Shown piece after piece: positions 42,064-53,190 of a stretch of DNA of 64,000 nt. The stretch's first letter is position 1; the number at the start of each line of letters is the position of its first letter. This DNA comes from Streptomyces spiramyceticus. GTDB lineage: Bacteria; Actinomycetota; Actinomycetes; Streptomycetales; Streptomycetaceae. The notes beneath the pieces are model-generated. The model ran no database searches and had not been told where the DNA came from. It saw nothing but the letters and a program-made list of their open reading frames with translations. Where the stretch lies: contig NZ_JARBAX010000001.1 of assembly GCF_028807635.1 (NCBI RefSeq), forward strand, positions 3,116,501 to 3,180,500, read 5' to 3'. The position numbers and the translations under genes were made by a program.

Positions 42064-43569
42064 TCAGTACGAGAAGGCCATCGGCCGGTCGGCGTCTTTT
42101 TCGTCGCCGCCGATCTTGGTGGGCGGGTTGAGGTCGGACTCCGTGAGCTCGGGCGGTCCGGCCTTGACGTACTTCAGGAGCAGCCTCACCTCGATCACGG
42201 CGAGGATCGCGTAAAGGAGGGTGAAGACGGTCATGGAGGCGATGACCTCGCCCTGCGAGACGCCGGGGGAGACCGCGTCTCGGGTGCGCAGGACGCCGTA
42301 CACGACCCAGGGCTGGCGCCCCATCTCGGTGAAGATCCAGCCCCAGGAGCTGGCGATCAGCGGGAAGCCCATCGTCCACAGGGCGAGGAGCCAGTACCAC
42401 CGGGCGAACTTGGCGTTGAGCGGCTTCTTGAAGAGCACCAGATTCGGTACCTCGTCCTCGCCGGTCCGCAGTCGCGGCGGCAGCATGAACTTCTTGCGGG
42501 TCAGCCACAGCCCGAGCAGCCCGAGCCCGAAGGACGCCATGCCGAAGCCGATCATCCAGCGGAAGCCCCAGTACGCGACGGGGATGTTGGGCCGGTAGTC
42601 GCCGGGCCCGAACTGCTCCTGCTCGGCCTTGTTGACGTCGTTGATGCCGGGGACGTACGAGGAGAAGTCGTCGTTGGCGAGGAAGGACAGCAGCCCGGGG
42701 ATCTCGACGGCGACCGTGTTGTGGCCCTTTTCGACGTCCCCGTACGCGAATACGGAGAAGGGCGCGGGCGCCTCGCCGTCCCACAGCGCCTCGGCAGCGG
42801 CCATCTTCATCGGCTGCTGCTTGAACATGACCTTGCCGAGGAGGTCACCGCTGACAGCGGTGAGCATTCCGGCCGCCACCACGGTGACCAGGCCCAGCCG
42901 CAGCGACATCCGCATCACCGGAATGTGCTTCTTGCGCGCCAGGTGGAAGGCAGCGATGCCGACCATGAAGGCGCCGCCGACGAGGAACGCGGCCGTGATG
43001 GTGTGGAAGAACTGGGTGAGCGCGGTGTCCTGAGTGAGGACCCGCCAGAAGTCCGTGAGCTCGGCCCGGCCCCGCTCCTCGTTGAAGCGGTAGCCGACCG
43101 GGTGCTGCATCCAGGAGTTGGCCGCCAGGATGAAGTACGCGGAGAGGACCGTGCCGATCGAGACCATCCATATGCAGGCCAGGTGGATCTTCTTGGGCAG
43201 CTTGTCCCAGCCGAAGATCCACAGACCGATGAAGGTGGATTCGAAGAAGAAGGCGATCAGGGCCTCGAAGGCCAGCGGCGCACCGAAGACGTCACCCACG
43301 AAGCGCGAGTAGTCGGACCAGTTCATGCCGAACTGGAACTCCTGGACGATGCCGGTGACGACACCCATGGCGATGTTGATCAGGAAGAGCTTGCCCCAGA
43401 ACTTCGTGGCCCTGAGGTACTTCTCGTTCTCGGTACGCACCCATGCCGTCTGCAGGCCCGCGGTGAGCGCGGCGAGCGAGATCGTCAGGGGGACGAAGAG
43501 GAAGTGATAGACGGTGGTGATGCCGAACTGCCATCGCGCCAGAGTCTCCGGTGCCAGTGCCAGATCCAC
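42064..43569 (-). CDS. cydA: Cytochrome bd quinol oxidase subunit I
   Basis: 501 residues from GTG 43569 with AAAAGGAG upstream. Haem ligands are recognisable: H22 (TTVYHFLFVP, haem b595), H189 (QFFHTITAAF, b558) and M339 (GFRWMIGFG, b558). The Q loop is of the short type. It transfers electrons from menaquinol to oxygen without proton pumping and supports growth at low oxygen. First gene of cydABDC. Confidence 0.97.
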   Translation of the reverse strand: MDLALAPETLARWQFGITTVYHFLFVPLTISLAALTAGLQTAWVRTENEKYLRATKFWGKLFLINIAMGVVTGIVQEFQFGMNWSDYSRFVGDVFGAPLAFEALIAFFFESTFIGLWIFGWDKLPKKIHLACIWMVSIGTVLSAYFILAANSWMQHPVGYRFNEERGRAELTDFWRVLTQDTALTQFFHTITAAFLVGGAFMVGIAAFHLARKKHIPVMRMSLRLGLVTVVAAGMLTAVSGDLLGKVMFKQQPMKMAAAEALWDGEAPAPFSVFAYGDVEKGHNTVAVEIPGLLSFLANDDFSSYVPGINDVNKAEQEQFGPGDYRPNIPVAYWGFRWMIGFGMASFGLGLLGLWLTRKKFMLPPRLRTGEDEVPNLVLFKKPLNAKFARWYWLLALWTMGFPLIASSWGWIFTEMGRQPWVVYGVLRTRDAVSPGVSQGEVIASMTVFTLLYAILAVIEVRLLLKYVKAGPPELTESDLNPPTKIGGDEKDADRPMAFSY

Positions 43570-43640
43570 GTCGTCTTCTCCTTTTCTCCTAGGTCGCCGT
43601 AGTCACGGAGGCAGCCTGCCCCTTCAATCCCGACCATTAC

Positions 43641-43674
43641 GGGCCATTAGGGCACGCTTGTGAACGCGTTCACA
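43641..43674 (-). promoter_or_regulatory. Rex operator of the cyd operon (43659-43674) with adjacent DevR-like box
   Basis: TGTGAACGCGTTCACA at 43659-43674 is a perfect 16-bp palindrome and equals the Rex operator (ROP) consensus established in S. coelicolor, where Rex represses cydABCD when NADH/NAD+ is low. It lies 90-105 bases before cydA and overlaps a TTCACA that could be the -35, with TAATGG as -10. Next to it GGGCCATTAGGGCA (43641-43654) matches about 10 of 14 positions of the mycobacterial DosR/DevR box; this part is speculative. Confidence 0.93.
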
Positions 43675-43795
43675 TTCACAAGCAATTATGACGCATACGT
43701 GTTCGCGACCTTGAAGGGGGGTATGCCTGTGCCCCCGAATGCCAGGATTCAGCACGCGAGGGCACAGGAAAACCAGGCGAGACGACCTTCAGGCC

Positions 43796-44875
43796 TTACA
43801 GGCCTTTGCGAAACGTCTCTGCGGTGCGGAGGAAGATGTCGTTGGCCTCGTCCTCGCCGATCGTGACCCGGAGCCCCTCACCCGCGAAAGGCCTGACGAC
43901 GACGCCGGCCTTCTCGCAGGCCGCCGCGAAGTCGGCCGTACGCTCCCCCAGCCGCATCCAGACGAAGTTCGCCTGCGTGTCCGGCACGGTCCAGCCCTGC
44001 TTGACCAGCGCCTCGTGCACCCGCTTGCGCTCGCAGACCAGCGAACCGACCCGGCCGAGCAGCTCGTCCTCGGCCCGCAGCGACGCGACCGCCGCGTCCT
44101 GCGCCAGCTGGCTGACCCCGAAAGGCACCGCCGTCTTGCGCAGCGCGGCCGCCACCGGCTCGTGTGCCACGGCGAAGCCGACCCGCAGGCCCGCCAGGCC
44201 GTACGCCTTGGAGAAGGTACGCAGCACCGCAACATTGGGGCGGCTGCGGTAGAGCTCGATGCCGTCTGGCACGTCGGCGTCCCGGACGAACTCCCGGTAG
44301 GCCTCGTCCAGCACCACCAGCACGTCCGAGGGCACCCGGTCCAGGAAGCGCTCCAGCTCGGCCCTGCGCACCGCCGTGCCGGTCGGGTTGTTCGGGTTGC
44401 AGACAAAAATCAGCCGGGTCCGGTCGGTGATCGCATCGGCCATCGCGTCAAGGTCGTGCACATCGCCGGCCGTCAGCGGCACCTGCACAGCAGTGGCACC
44501 ACTGATTTGCGTGATGATCGGGTACGCCTCGAAGGAGCGCCAGGCGTAGATCACTTCGTCGCCGGGACCCGAGGTCGCCTGAAGCAGCGACTGCGCGACG
44601 CCGACCGATCCCGTGCCGGTCGCCAGGTGCGTCACCGGGACCCCGAAGCGGTCGGCGAGCTCGTTCATGAGCCCGGTACAGGCCATGTCCGGGTAACGGT
44701 TGAAATTCCCGGCTGCGGCAATCGCGCTCTCCAGCACGCCGGGCAGCGGCGGGTACGGGTTCTCGTTGGAGGACAGCTTGTACGCCACCGGTCCCCCGGC
44801 AGCAGCAGGCTTGCCCGGCTTGTAGGTGGGGATGCCGTCCAGCACCGCGCGCAGCTTGGGGCTCGTCTCGCTCAC
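43796..44875 (-). CDS. hisC: Histidinol-phosphate / aromatic aminotransferase
   Basis: 359 residues from GTG 44875, set by AAGGAGG; the frame stays open upstream without a ribosome site. Class I/II PLP fold: [17 protein letters not shown], the PLP lysine in [14 protein letters not shown], and the C-terminal arginine in GLRVTIGED. Being outside the his operon it is probably a second copy (hisC2), and may act on aromatic amino acids. It ends 226 bases upstream of cydA in the same direction. Confidence 0.93.
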   Translation of the reverse strand: MSETSPKLRAVLDGIPTYKPGKPAAAGGPVAYKLSSNENPYPPLPGVLESAIAAAGNFNRYPDMACTGLMNELADRFGVPVTHLATGTGSVGVAQSLLQATSGPGDEVIYAWRSFEAYPIITQISGATAVQVPLTAGDVHDLDAMADAITDRTRLIFVCNPNNPTGTAVRRAELERFLDRVPSDVLVVLDEAYREFVRDADVPDGIELYRSRPNVAVLRTFSKAYGLAGLRVGFAVAHEPVAAALRKTAVPFGVSQLAQDAAVASLRAEDELLGRVGSLVCERKRVHEALVKQGWTVPDTQANFVWMRLGERTADFAAACEKAGVVVRPFAGEGLRVTIGEDEANDIFLRTAETFRKGL

Positions 44876-45224
44876 TTCGGGTCCTCCTTGACCGTACGTA
44901 CCACCAATACTGCTCACCTTATGAGGATTGGCGCCCCGTGCGAACAGCAGGCGCCCGGAAAGGGGGGAGCGCTGCCCGCCGTGGCGCGCGCCGGTGGCTC
45001 GCGCCGTGGCGCGCATCCCCCGTGAAGGTGAGTTGAGACCTCTTCGAGACCTGCGCCACTTGGCAGGACCGTGCCGCTCGACAAGCGCCACCCAATGCCC
45101 AATAACGCCAACTGCCTTGTATTGCAAGGTCATTGACGGTGCATCACCTTGCAGAAACGTGCCTGTCAACGCGTGCATATGCTTCCGCCCTAACCACCCG
45201 CCCGAGCCCTACTATCGGCTCGCC
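44876..45224. promoter_or_regulatory. 349-bp divergent hisC/LacI spacer with inverted repeats
   Basis: Contains CCTTG-TATTG-CAAGG (45115-45129) and, sharing its right arm, TGCAAGGT (45123-45130) facing ACCTTGCA (45146-45153), a perfect 8-bp inverted repeat. This three-arm layout looks like an operator for the LacI-type regulator that follows. TACTAT at 45210-45215 is a good -10 box, putting transcription almost at the ATG 45225. Confidence 0.5.
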
Positions 45225-46337
45225 ATGACAGCAGCAGGGAAGCATCAGGTGAGCCGGACGGAAACCCCCCGGCGGAGCACCCGGCCAGGGCGAGCGGGCA
45301 TTCGGGACGTCGCCGCCGCAGCCGGTGTCTCCATCACGACGGTCTCCGACGCGCTCAACGGCAAGGGCCGGCTCCCGGACGCCACCCGCAGCCATGTTCG
45401 CGAGGTCGCCGAAAGACTGGGCTACCGCCCGTCCGCGGCGGCCCGGACCCTCCGTACGGGCAAGTCGGGCCTCATCGGCCTGACCGTGACCACGTACGGG
45501 GATGAACCTTTCACCTTCACGGAATTCGCGTACTTCGCGGAGATGGCGAGAGCGGCGACATCCGCCGCGCTCGCCCGCGGCTACGCCCTAGTCATCCTGC
45601 CCGCCACCTCCCGTCACGACGTCTGGTCGAACGTCGCCCTCGACGGCACCGTAGTCATCGACCCCTCCGACCAGGACGCCGTCGTCACCGAGCTCGTACG
45701 CCAGGGCCTTCCCGTCGTCTCCGACGGCCGGCCTGCCGGCACCCTGCCCGTGACCGCCTGGGTCGACAACGACCACGAAGCCGCCGTACTCGACCTGCTC
45801 GACCATCTCGCCGACGCCGGAGCCCGCCGCATCGGGCTGCTCACCGGCAACACCACCGACACCTACACCCGTCTGTCCACCACTGCATATCTGCACTGGT
45901 GCGAGCGCGTGGGCCAGGACCCCGTCTACGAGTCCTATCCCGCGCACGACCCGTGCGCGGGCGCCGTAGCTGCCGACCGGCTGCTCGCCCGCCCGGACAG
46001 GCCGGACGCCGTGTACGGACTCTTCGATCCCAACGGCACCGACCTGCTCGCTGCCGCCCGCCGCTACGGACTGCGCGTACCCGAGGACCTGCTGCTCGTC
46101 TGCTGCAGCGAGTCCACCGTGTACGCCGCCACCGATCCGCCCATCACGACGCTCTCCCTGAAGCCGCGCAGGATCGGTACCGCGGTCGTCCAGCTCCTCA
46201 TCGACGCCATCGAGGGCATCAATACCGACAGTCCCGTCGAGCAGGTCATACCGACCGAACTCATCGTCCGGACGTCCTCGCAGCGCAGAACGCACCGCAC
46301 CACGGTGAGCCCGCCGCGCTCACCTGCGGGGGACTGA
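45225..46337 (+). CDS. LacI-family transcriptional regulator
   Basis: 370 residues from ATG 45225. After a 24-residue basic head, the LacI helix-turn-helix and hinge are clear: IRDVAAAAGVSITTVSDALN, then VREVAERLGYRPSAAARTLR. The periplasmic-binding-like effector domain follows (about 82-350), with GARRIGLLTG and PDAVYGLFDPNGTDLL. The ligand is unknown; no sugar-uptake operon adjoins, so it may act in trans. Possibly autoregulated through the inverted repeats upstream. Confidence 0.92.
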   Translation: MTAAGKHQVSRTETPRRSTRPGRAGIRDVAAAAGVSITTVSDALNGKGRLPDATRSHVREVAERLGYRPSAAARTLRTGKSGLIGLTVTTYGDEPFTFTEFAYFAEMARAATSAALARGYALVILPATSRHDVWSNVALDGTVVIDPSDQDAVVTELVRQGLPVVSDGRPAGTLPVTAWVDNDHEAAVLDLLDHLADAGARRIGLLTGNTTDTYTRLSTTAYLHWCERVGQDPVYESYPAHDPCAGAVAADRLLARPDRPDAVYGLFDPNGTDLLAAARRYGLRVPEDLLLVCCSESTVYAATDPPITTLSLKPRRIGTAVVQLLIDAIEGINTDSPVEQVIPTELIVRTSSQRRTHRTTVSPPRSPAGD

Positions 46338-46545
46338 CCTCGGGGTGACCTCGGTCGACCTCGGGGACCGACCTCCCCAATTCGGACGAAACAACCGGTG
46401 AACCGCGTGCGCATCCGGATTCACCACCCCTGGTGCGTCACACAGCCCGAGGCTCATTCCTATGATGGGCGCACGACACCGCGGACCAACCAAGACCAGG
46501 TGGGACCGAGAGGTGTACGGCGGCGCGACGGTGGTGGAGGGGTCG

Positions 46546-47631
46546 ATGACTCAGGGGGCCGGTCAGGGACCCGCAGTGCGGACGGCTACATTGCGGGACT
46601 TCCGCGTACCGCCGTACGCACAGGCCCCCATTCCCGCGGACGCGAACCCATATGGGAATGCCTACGGCGAGGGTGAAGAACCCGAGGGGTACACACCCAC
46701 TCAGCGCGACCTCCCGGTGATCAGCCGCGGCGGTCCCGGCGACACGGTCCAGGTGTCGCTGCCGACCGAGCCCGAGCCGCGGCCCGAAGCGGCCGACGGC
46801 GGTCTCGGTCCGCTCTTCGTCGTCGGCGACGTCCACGGCTACCTCGACGAACTGATCGCCGCACTGGCAGAACAGAACCTCATCGACGCGGAAGGCCACT
46901 GGGCAGCGGGCAACGCCCGCCTCTGGTTCCTCGGCGACTTCACCGACCGCGGCCCGGACGGCATCGGCGTCATCGACCTGGTGATGCGGCTGTCCGCGGA
47001 GGCCGCGGCGGCGGGCGGCTACTGCAAGGCCCTCATGGGCAACCACGAGCTGCTGCTGATCGGCGCCAAGCGGTTCGGCGACACCCCCGTCAACTCCGGG
47101 GCAGGCACTGCCACCTTCCAGGCCGCCTGGCTGCTCAACGGCGGCCAGAAGGCCGACATGGACCGGCTCCAGGACGTCCACCTGCAGTGGATGTCCCGCC
47201 TCGACGCGGTCGCGCTGGAGGACGCGCATCTTCTGACGCATTCCGACACGACCGCCTACCTCGATTACGGCAGCACCATCGAGGACGTGAACGACACAGT
47301 CCACGCCATCCTCACCCGCAACGACGCCGACGAGTGCTGGGACGTCTTCCGCAAGTTCACCAAGCGCTTCGCCTTCCGTGACGAGGGCGGGGCCCACGCG
47401 GTGCGTGAACTGCTCGACGCATACGGCGGCGAGCGCATCGTCCATGGTCACAGCCCGATCCCGTATCTCCTGGGGCAGGTGGGCAATGAGAGTTCCGACG
47501 ATGGCGACAACAGCTCGGGCCCGGTCGTCGAGGGTCCTCATGTGTACGCCGACGGGCTTGCCATCGCCATGGACGGCGGCGTGACCATGGCCGGAAAGCT
47601 ACTGGTGGTGCAACTTCCCCTGCATGGCTGA
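46546..47631 (+). CDS. PPP-type metallophosphatase (calcineurin-like)
   Basis: 361 residues from ATG 46546, chosen for GGTGGAGGGG just upstream; earlier in-frame starts (46462, 46513) lack this. A low-complexity N-terminus (1-85) precedes the phosphatase core: FVVGDVHGYLDE, LGDFTDRGPDG, MGNHELLL, HLLTHSD and IVHGHSPIP. These are the GDxHG, GDxxDRG and GNHE motifs of Ser/Thr protein phosphatases and diadenosine tetraphosphatases. Cytoplasmic; its protein or nucleotide substrate is unknown. Confidence 0.92.
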   Translation: MTQGAGQGPAVRTATLRDFRVPPYAQAPIPADANPYGNAYGEGEEPEGYTPTQRDLPVISRGGPGDTVQVSLPTEPEPRPEAADGGLGPLFVVGDVHGYLDELIAALAEQNLIDAEGHWAAGNARLWFLGDFTDRGPDGIGVIDLVMRLSAEAAAAGGYCKALMGNHELLLIGAKRFGDTPVNSGAGTATFQAAWLLNGGQKADMDRLQDVHLQWMSRLDAVALEDAHLLTHSDTTAYLDYGSTIEDVNDTVHAILTRNDADECWDVFRKFTKRFAFRDEGGAHAVRELLDAYGGERIVHGHSPIPYLLGQVGNESSDDGDNSSGPVVEGPHVYADGLAIAMDGGVTMAGKLLVVQLPLHG

Positions 47632-47813
47632 CCGTCGTACGGGAAGGGGCAGCAGCACACTCATCGCACCCACCGCGGGGCCAATTTCAGGAAACCCCCT
47701 GTCACCCCCTGCCGTGGGCGCTCTACCATCGGCTTATCCGTAGCAGGCTCTCCTCCGTTTCCGCCCAACTGCGCGCCCGGCGCGGGTTGTCCGGCCCTAC
47801 GGAGCATCGGGGG

Positions 47814-48644
47814 ATGCACATGAACAGCAGCGCTCCGCATCTGCTGGCCGAGGACCGCCCGGAATTCGCACGCGTCCTCGACGAGGCACTGCGCACTGCG
47901 CCCGACCGCCCGGACCTGGCCGCCGTCGGGCAGCGGCTCAACAGCGAACAGCTGCGCACCATGGCGCTGAACGCCACCGCGATCATCGCGACGGCGGCGG
48001 CAGCCGAGTACGACCACTACGTGAAGGTCCGCGACGAAGTACGCACACCGCCCGGGGCGACCACAGGCGGCAGTTCCGTTCTCGCCATGGGCGAGGCCAC
48101 CGAGACGACGGGCGCCGGCGCCGCCGCGGTCGTCGCCGTGCTGACCCCTGTGCTCGCGGGAACAGCCGCCGCGATCTTCCTGCTCGTCGGCTATCTGCTG
48201 ACGATGCTCACACCTGAACCGGCCTTCGCCGAGACACTGCTGACCGCCGGCTGGTGCTTCGGGGGGCTCACCGCGGCGGGCATCCTCGTCGCTGCCGTCG
48301 GACTGCTGCTGACCGCTCTGCGCAACGGCTCGACGGCCTTCCCCGACGGACAGGTGGGTGAACAGACCGAAGAGGTCGACCGGGCCAGGGAAGCCTGGCG
48401 GCACGCCCTGCTGGAGCAGGGGATCGTGCCGTTCCTGCGCGAAGCCCTGGCCGACCCGGGCGCGGGCCAGGCTGCCCCCACGCCGCGCCGCCCTGCCGGC
48501 CGTATCCCGGATCTCGGGTACTCACGGCCGGACTTCAGCAGTCCCGGACCGGAAGGCGGCACCACACCGGGACCCCGCCCGAGCTACTCCAGCCCGGACT
48601 TCTCCAGCCCCGACTTCGGCGGTCCGGATCACAAACCCGAGTGA
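47814..48644 (+). CDS. Membrane protein of unknown function with C-terminal S-S-P-D-F repeats
   Basis: 276 residues from ATG 47814 (ATG 47820 possible). A soluble helical N-terminus (1-105) is followed by two transmembrane helices (about 106-132 and 140-168), a linker and a disordered tail with repeated S-x-P-D-F-S-S-P motifs (RPDFSSPG, SPDFSSPDFGGPD). No recognised family. It is convergent with thiC, 49 bases away. Confidence 0.72.
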   Translation: MHMNSSAPHLLAEDRPEFARVLDEALRTAPDRPDLAAVGQRLNSEQLRTMALNATAIIATAAAAEYDHYVKVRDEVRTPPGATTGGSSVLAMGEATETTGAGAAAVVAVLTPVLAGTAAAIFLLVGYLLTMLTPEPAFAETLLTAGWCFGGLTAAGILVAAVGLLLTALRNGSTAFPDGQVGEQTEEVDRAREAWRHALLEQGIVPFLREALADPGAGQAAPTPRRPAGRIPDLGYSRPDFSSPGPEGGTTPGPRPSYSSPDFSSPDFGGPDHKPE

Positions 48645-48693
48645 TCCGGACCGGCCGCAGAGCGGAGCCAGGCCCCGCAGAGCCAGACCGGGC

Positions 48694-50592
<1,899 letters not shown>

Positions 50593-50670
50593 TGCAAAGG
50601 TGCCCCCACGCTAGCGTCATGTCTGGCGCGCTGAACAGAGGGCCCCCTCCATTCTTGCGATGATCGGTCG

Positions 50671-51990
50671 GTGACGTCCCCACAGCCAACGCCCGAATCG
50701 CACGGCCACACCCACAGCCACGGGCCCGCCGCGCCCGTCTCCAAGCACCTCCGCAAGGTCATCGCGGCAGTGCTGATTCCTTTCGCCACAGCGGTGCTCG
50801 TCGGCCTCTTCGTCCTCTGGCCCGGCGGCGCACCCGAACACGAGCGCACAGGTGTCGGTTTCGACCGGCAAACCGTGGACGGCAAGGTGACCTCCGTGCA
50901 GCAGGTCGACTGCAAGGACGTGAACGCCGCCCAGGTGCCGCCCACCGGTGACACGTCTACGCCGTCCGGCCGCGAGGCCCAGCAGGCCCAGCAGGGCATC
51001 TGCAAGAAGGCGACGATCGAGGTCACGTCCGGCAAGGACAAGGGCCGCACCTTCACCGAGATCGTCCAGCCGGACGCACCGAGGCAGCTGCGCGAGGGCC
51101 AGGGCGTGGTGGTGGCGTACGCGCCCGACGCGCCACGCGACCTCCAGTACTCGGTCACCGATGTGGACCGCGGCCTGCCGATGTCCCTGCTGGCCGGGAT
51201 CTTCGCCCTCGCGGTGATCGTGGTCGGCCGGATGAAGGGCCTGATGGCGCTGATCGCGCTCGCGGTGTCCTTCGCCGTCCTGACGCTGTTCATCCTCCCG
51301 GCGATCCTTCAGGGCTCGAATCCGCTGGTCGTCGCGGTCGTCGGTGCGAGCGCCATCATGCTGTTCGCGCTCTACGCCTGCCACGGTCTGACGGCCCGCA
51401 CGTCCGTCGCCGTCGTCGGCACACTTGTCTCGCTGCTGCTGATCGGGCTGCTGGGCTCGCTCTTCATCGGCTGGGCGTCCCTGACCGGCAACACCGACGA
51501 CAACACCGGGCTGATTCACGGCCTTTATCCGGACATCGACATGAGCGGTCTGCTGCTCGCGGGCGTCATCATCGGTTCGCTCGGCGTGCTCGACGATGTG
51601 ACGGTCACCCAGACATCGGCGGTCTGGGAACTCCGCCAGGCCGACCCGACGATGGGCCCGCGCGCCCTCTACCGGGCCGGCATCCGTATCGGCCGCGACC
51701 ACATCGCGTCCGTCGTCAATACGCTCGTCCTGGCGTACGCGGGCGCCGCACTGCCCCTCCTGCTGCTTTTCTCCATCGCACAGAGCAGTGTCGGCACGGT
51801 CGCCAACAGCGAGCTGGTCGCGGAGGAGATCGTACGGACACTGGTCGGCTCGATCGGTCTGGTCGCCTCGGTGCCGGTGACGACCGCGCTCGCAGCTCTG
51901 GTCGTGTCCGCCGATCGGATCTCACCTGCGGAATCCGCCGCGGCAGCCCCCGCGCGCGGCGGTGGCAGGGGGCGGCGCCGCAAGCGCTGA
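50671..51990 (+). CDS. YibE/F-family membrane protein
   Basis: 439 residues from GTG 50671. The His-rich start (ESHGHTHSHGPAAP) could bind metal. One helix (about 30-50), an extracellular beta domain (60-165) and about six or seven helices with GVLDDVTVTQTSAVWEL, the family signature. Described in Gram-positives as YibE/F; transport is suspected but the substrate is unknown. It is divergent from thiC. Confidence 0.9.
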   Translation: MTSPQPTPESHGHTHSHGPAAPVSKHLRKVIAAVLIPFATAVLVGLFVLWPGGAPEHERTGVGFDRQTVDGKVTSVQQVDCKDVNAAQVPPTGDTSTPSGREAQQAQQGICKKATIEVTSGKDKGRTFTEIVQPDAPRQLREGQGVVVAYAPDAPRDLQYSVTDVDRGLPMSLLAGIFALAVIVVGRMKGLMALIALAVSFAVLTLFILPAILQGSNPLVVAVVGASAIMLFALYACHGLTARTSVAVVGTLVSLLLIGLLGSLFIGWASLTGNTDDNTGLIHGLYPDIDMSGLLLAGVIIGSLGVLDDVTVTQTSAVWELRQADPTMGPRALYRAGIRIGRDHIASVVNTLVLAYAGAALPLLLLFSIAQSSVGTVANSELVAEEIVRTLVGSIGLVASVPVTTALAALVVSADRISPAESAAAAPARGGGRGRRRKR

Positions 51991-52003
51991 GCCCGTGGAG
52001 GGC

Positions 52004-52225
52004 CTACCAGTCGCTGCTCGACGAGGACGAGGAGGACATGAACTTCCGTACGACATAGATCAGACCGCCGACCACGGCGACGAAGACGAGAACCTTGAAG
52101 AGGATCGCGATCAGCAGACCGATGGCGCTCAGGATCGCTCCGCCGAACACGACCAGAGCGATGACGGGCACCGCGACCCACTTCACCCACCACGGCATTC
52201 CCGCGTATATCTCGCGCACAGACAT
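52004..52225 (-). CDS. Small membrane protein (DUF5326-like)
   Basis: 73 residues from ATG 52225. Begins MSVREIYAGMPWWVKWVAVPVIALV, with a long hydrophobic hairpin (two helices, 15-57) and the ending FMSSSSSSSSDW, a run of eight serines. Small proteins of this design are conserved in Streptomyces; function unknown. Convergent with the YibE/F gene, 13 bases away. Confidence 0.8.
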   Translation of the reverse strand: MSVREIYAGMPWWVKWVAVPVIALVVFGGAILSAIGLLIAILFKVLVFVAVVGGLIYVVRKFMSSSSSSSSDW

Positions 52226-52422
52226 CGTCCTGCCTCTTCTCCCTCGGGGCTTTCTTCCTGCCCTCGATGCTAGGGGCGAGGGGGTGGTCAACGGGGGCTC
52301 GGGAGCCCTTGAAGACCCCTGACCGTCCCCCTAGGGAACCCCGAGTACCGGCAGCTCCCCGGGGCGGCTCAACCGGCCCGCTCGCGGGTCGGGCTCCGGA
52401 TCAGCTGTCGGTCGGCTGTCGG

Positions 52423-52740
52423 TCAGCTCTCGGGCGGAGAGAAGACGACCATCACGCGCAGATCCTCGGTGATGTGGTGGAACTTATGGGGCACTTCGGC
52501 CGGTACGTACACCACGCTGCCCCGCCCCACCTGCGTCGTCTCCATCCCGACCGTGATCGACGCACGGCCGCTGACGATGAAGTACACCTCGTCCTGACGG
52601 TGGGGCTGCTGCGGGTCCGTCTCGCCCGCATCCAGCGCGTACAGACCGACGGACATGTTCCTCTCCCTCAGGAACTGCAGATACGCGCCGTCATTGGCGG
52701 CGCGCTCCGCCTCCAGCTCGTCCAGTCGGAATGCCTTCAT
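52423..52740 (-). CDS. Small cupin-domain protein
   Basis: 105 residues from ATG 52740. A single cupin barrel with the metal motif 1 PHRQDEVYFIVSGRASI and motif 2 VPAEVPHKFHHI, so a histidine/glutamate metal site is present. Stand-alone cupins may be isomerases, dioxygenases or binding proteins. It is divergent from the holin-like gene. Confidence 0.87.
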   Translation of the reverse strand: MKAFRLDELEAERAANDGAYLQFLRERNMSVGLYALDAGETDPQQPHRQDEVYFIVSGRASITVGMETTQVGRGSVVYVPAEVPHKFHHITEDLRVMVVFSPPES

Positions 52741-52809
52741 CGTCCGTCCGCCCCTCGGCCCGTCGCACGCCGCTATCCGGCGCAGATCATGTCTGCCACG
52801 ATCAGACAC

Positions 52810-53187
52810 ATGATGAATTTCGTAGTCAAGACGATCGCCAATGCGGCGGCGCTGCTGGTAGCCATCTGGCTGATCAAGGACATCACTCTGACCGGCGACA
52901 GCACCGGCAACAAGGCAATGACGCTGATCATCGTCGCGCTTCTCTTCGGCCTGGTGAACTTCCTCGTGAAGCCGGTCGTTAACCTGCTGACGCTGCCGCT
53001 CTTCATTCTGACGCTCGGGCTGATCACACTGGTGATCAATGCCCTGATGCTGCTGCTGACCTCCTGGCTGGCCGACAAGTTCGATCTCAGCTTCCATGTC
53101 GAGGGCTTCTGGACCGCCGTGGTCGGCGCCCTCATCATCAGCATCGTGTCGTGGGCGCTGAACGTCGTCCTGCCCGACAAGGACTGA
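52810..53187 (+). CDS. Four-helix membrane protein of the phage-holin family (PF04020 type)
   Basis: 125 residues from ATG 52810 (an ATG follows directly at 52813). Four helices fill the chain, with GLVNFLVKPVVNLLTLPLFI as the family signature. Despite the name these proteins are common chromosomal membrane proteins without a phage context. It lies 3 bases ahead of the PLP-enzyme gene. Confidence 0.87.
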   Translation: MMNFVVKTIANAAALLVAIWLIKDITLTGDSTGNKAMTLIIVALLFGLVNFLVKPVVNLLTLPLFILTLGLITLVINALMLLLTSWLADKFDLSFHVEGFWTAVVGALIISIVSWALNVVLPDKD

Positions 53188-53190
53188 CGT

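Noticed and set aside
40132..43602. Very long open frame on the plus strand opposite cydDC/cydB/cydA
   Set aside because: It is the antisense shadow of GC-rich coding DNA; no domain, and the minus strand carries clear cyd proteins with all ligands.
46462..46545. Longer N-terminus for the metallophosphatase
   Set aside because: No ribosome site ahead of 46462 or 46513, whereas GGAGGGG precedes ATG 46546.
52810..53187. Holin-family protein as evidence for a prophage
   Set aside because: No other phage gene is near; the family is a common chromosomal membrane protein.
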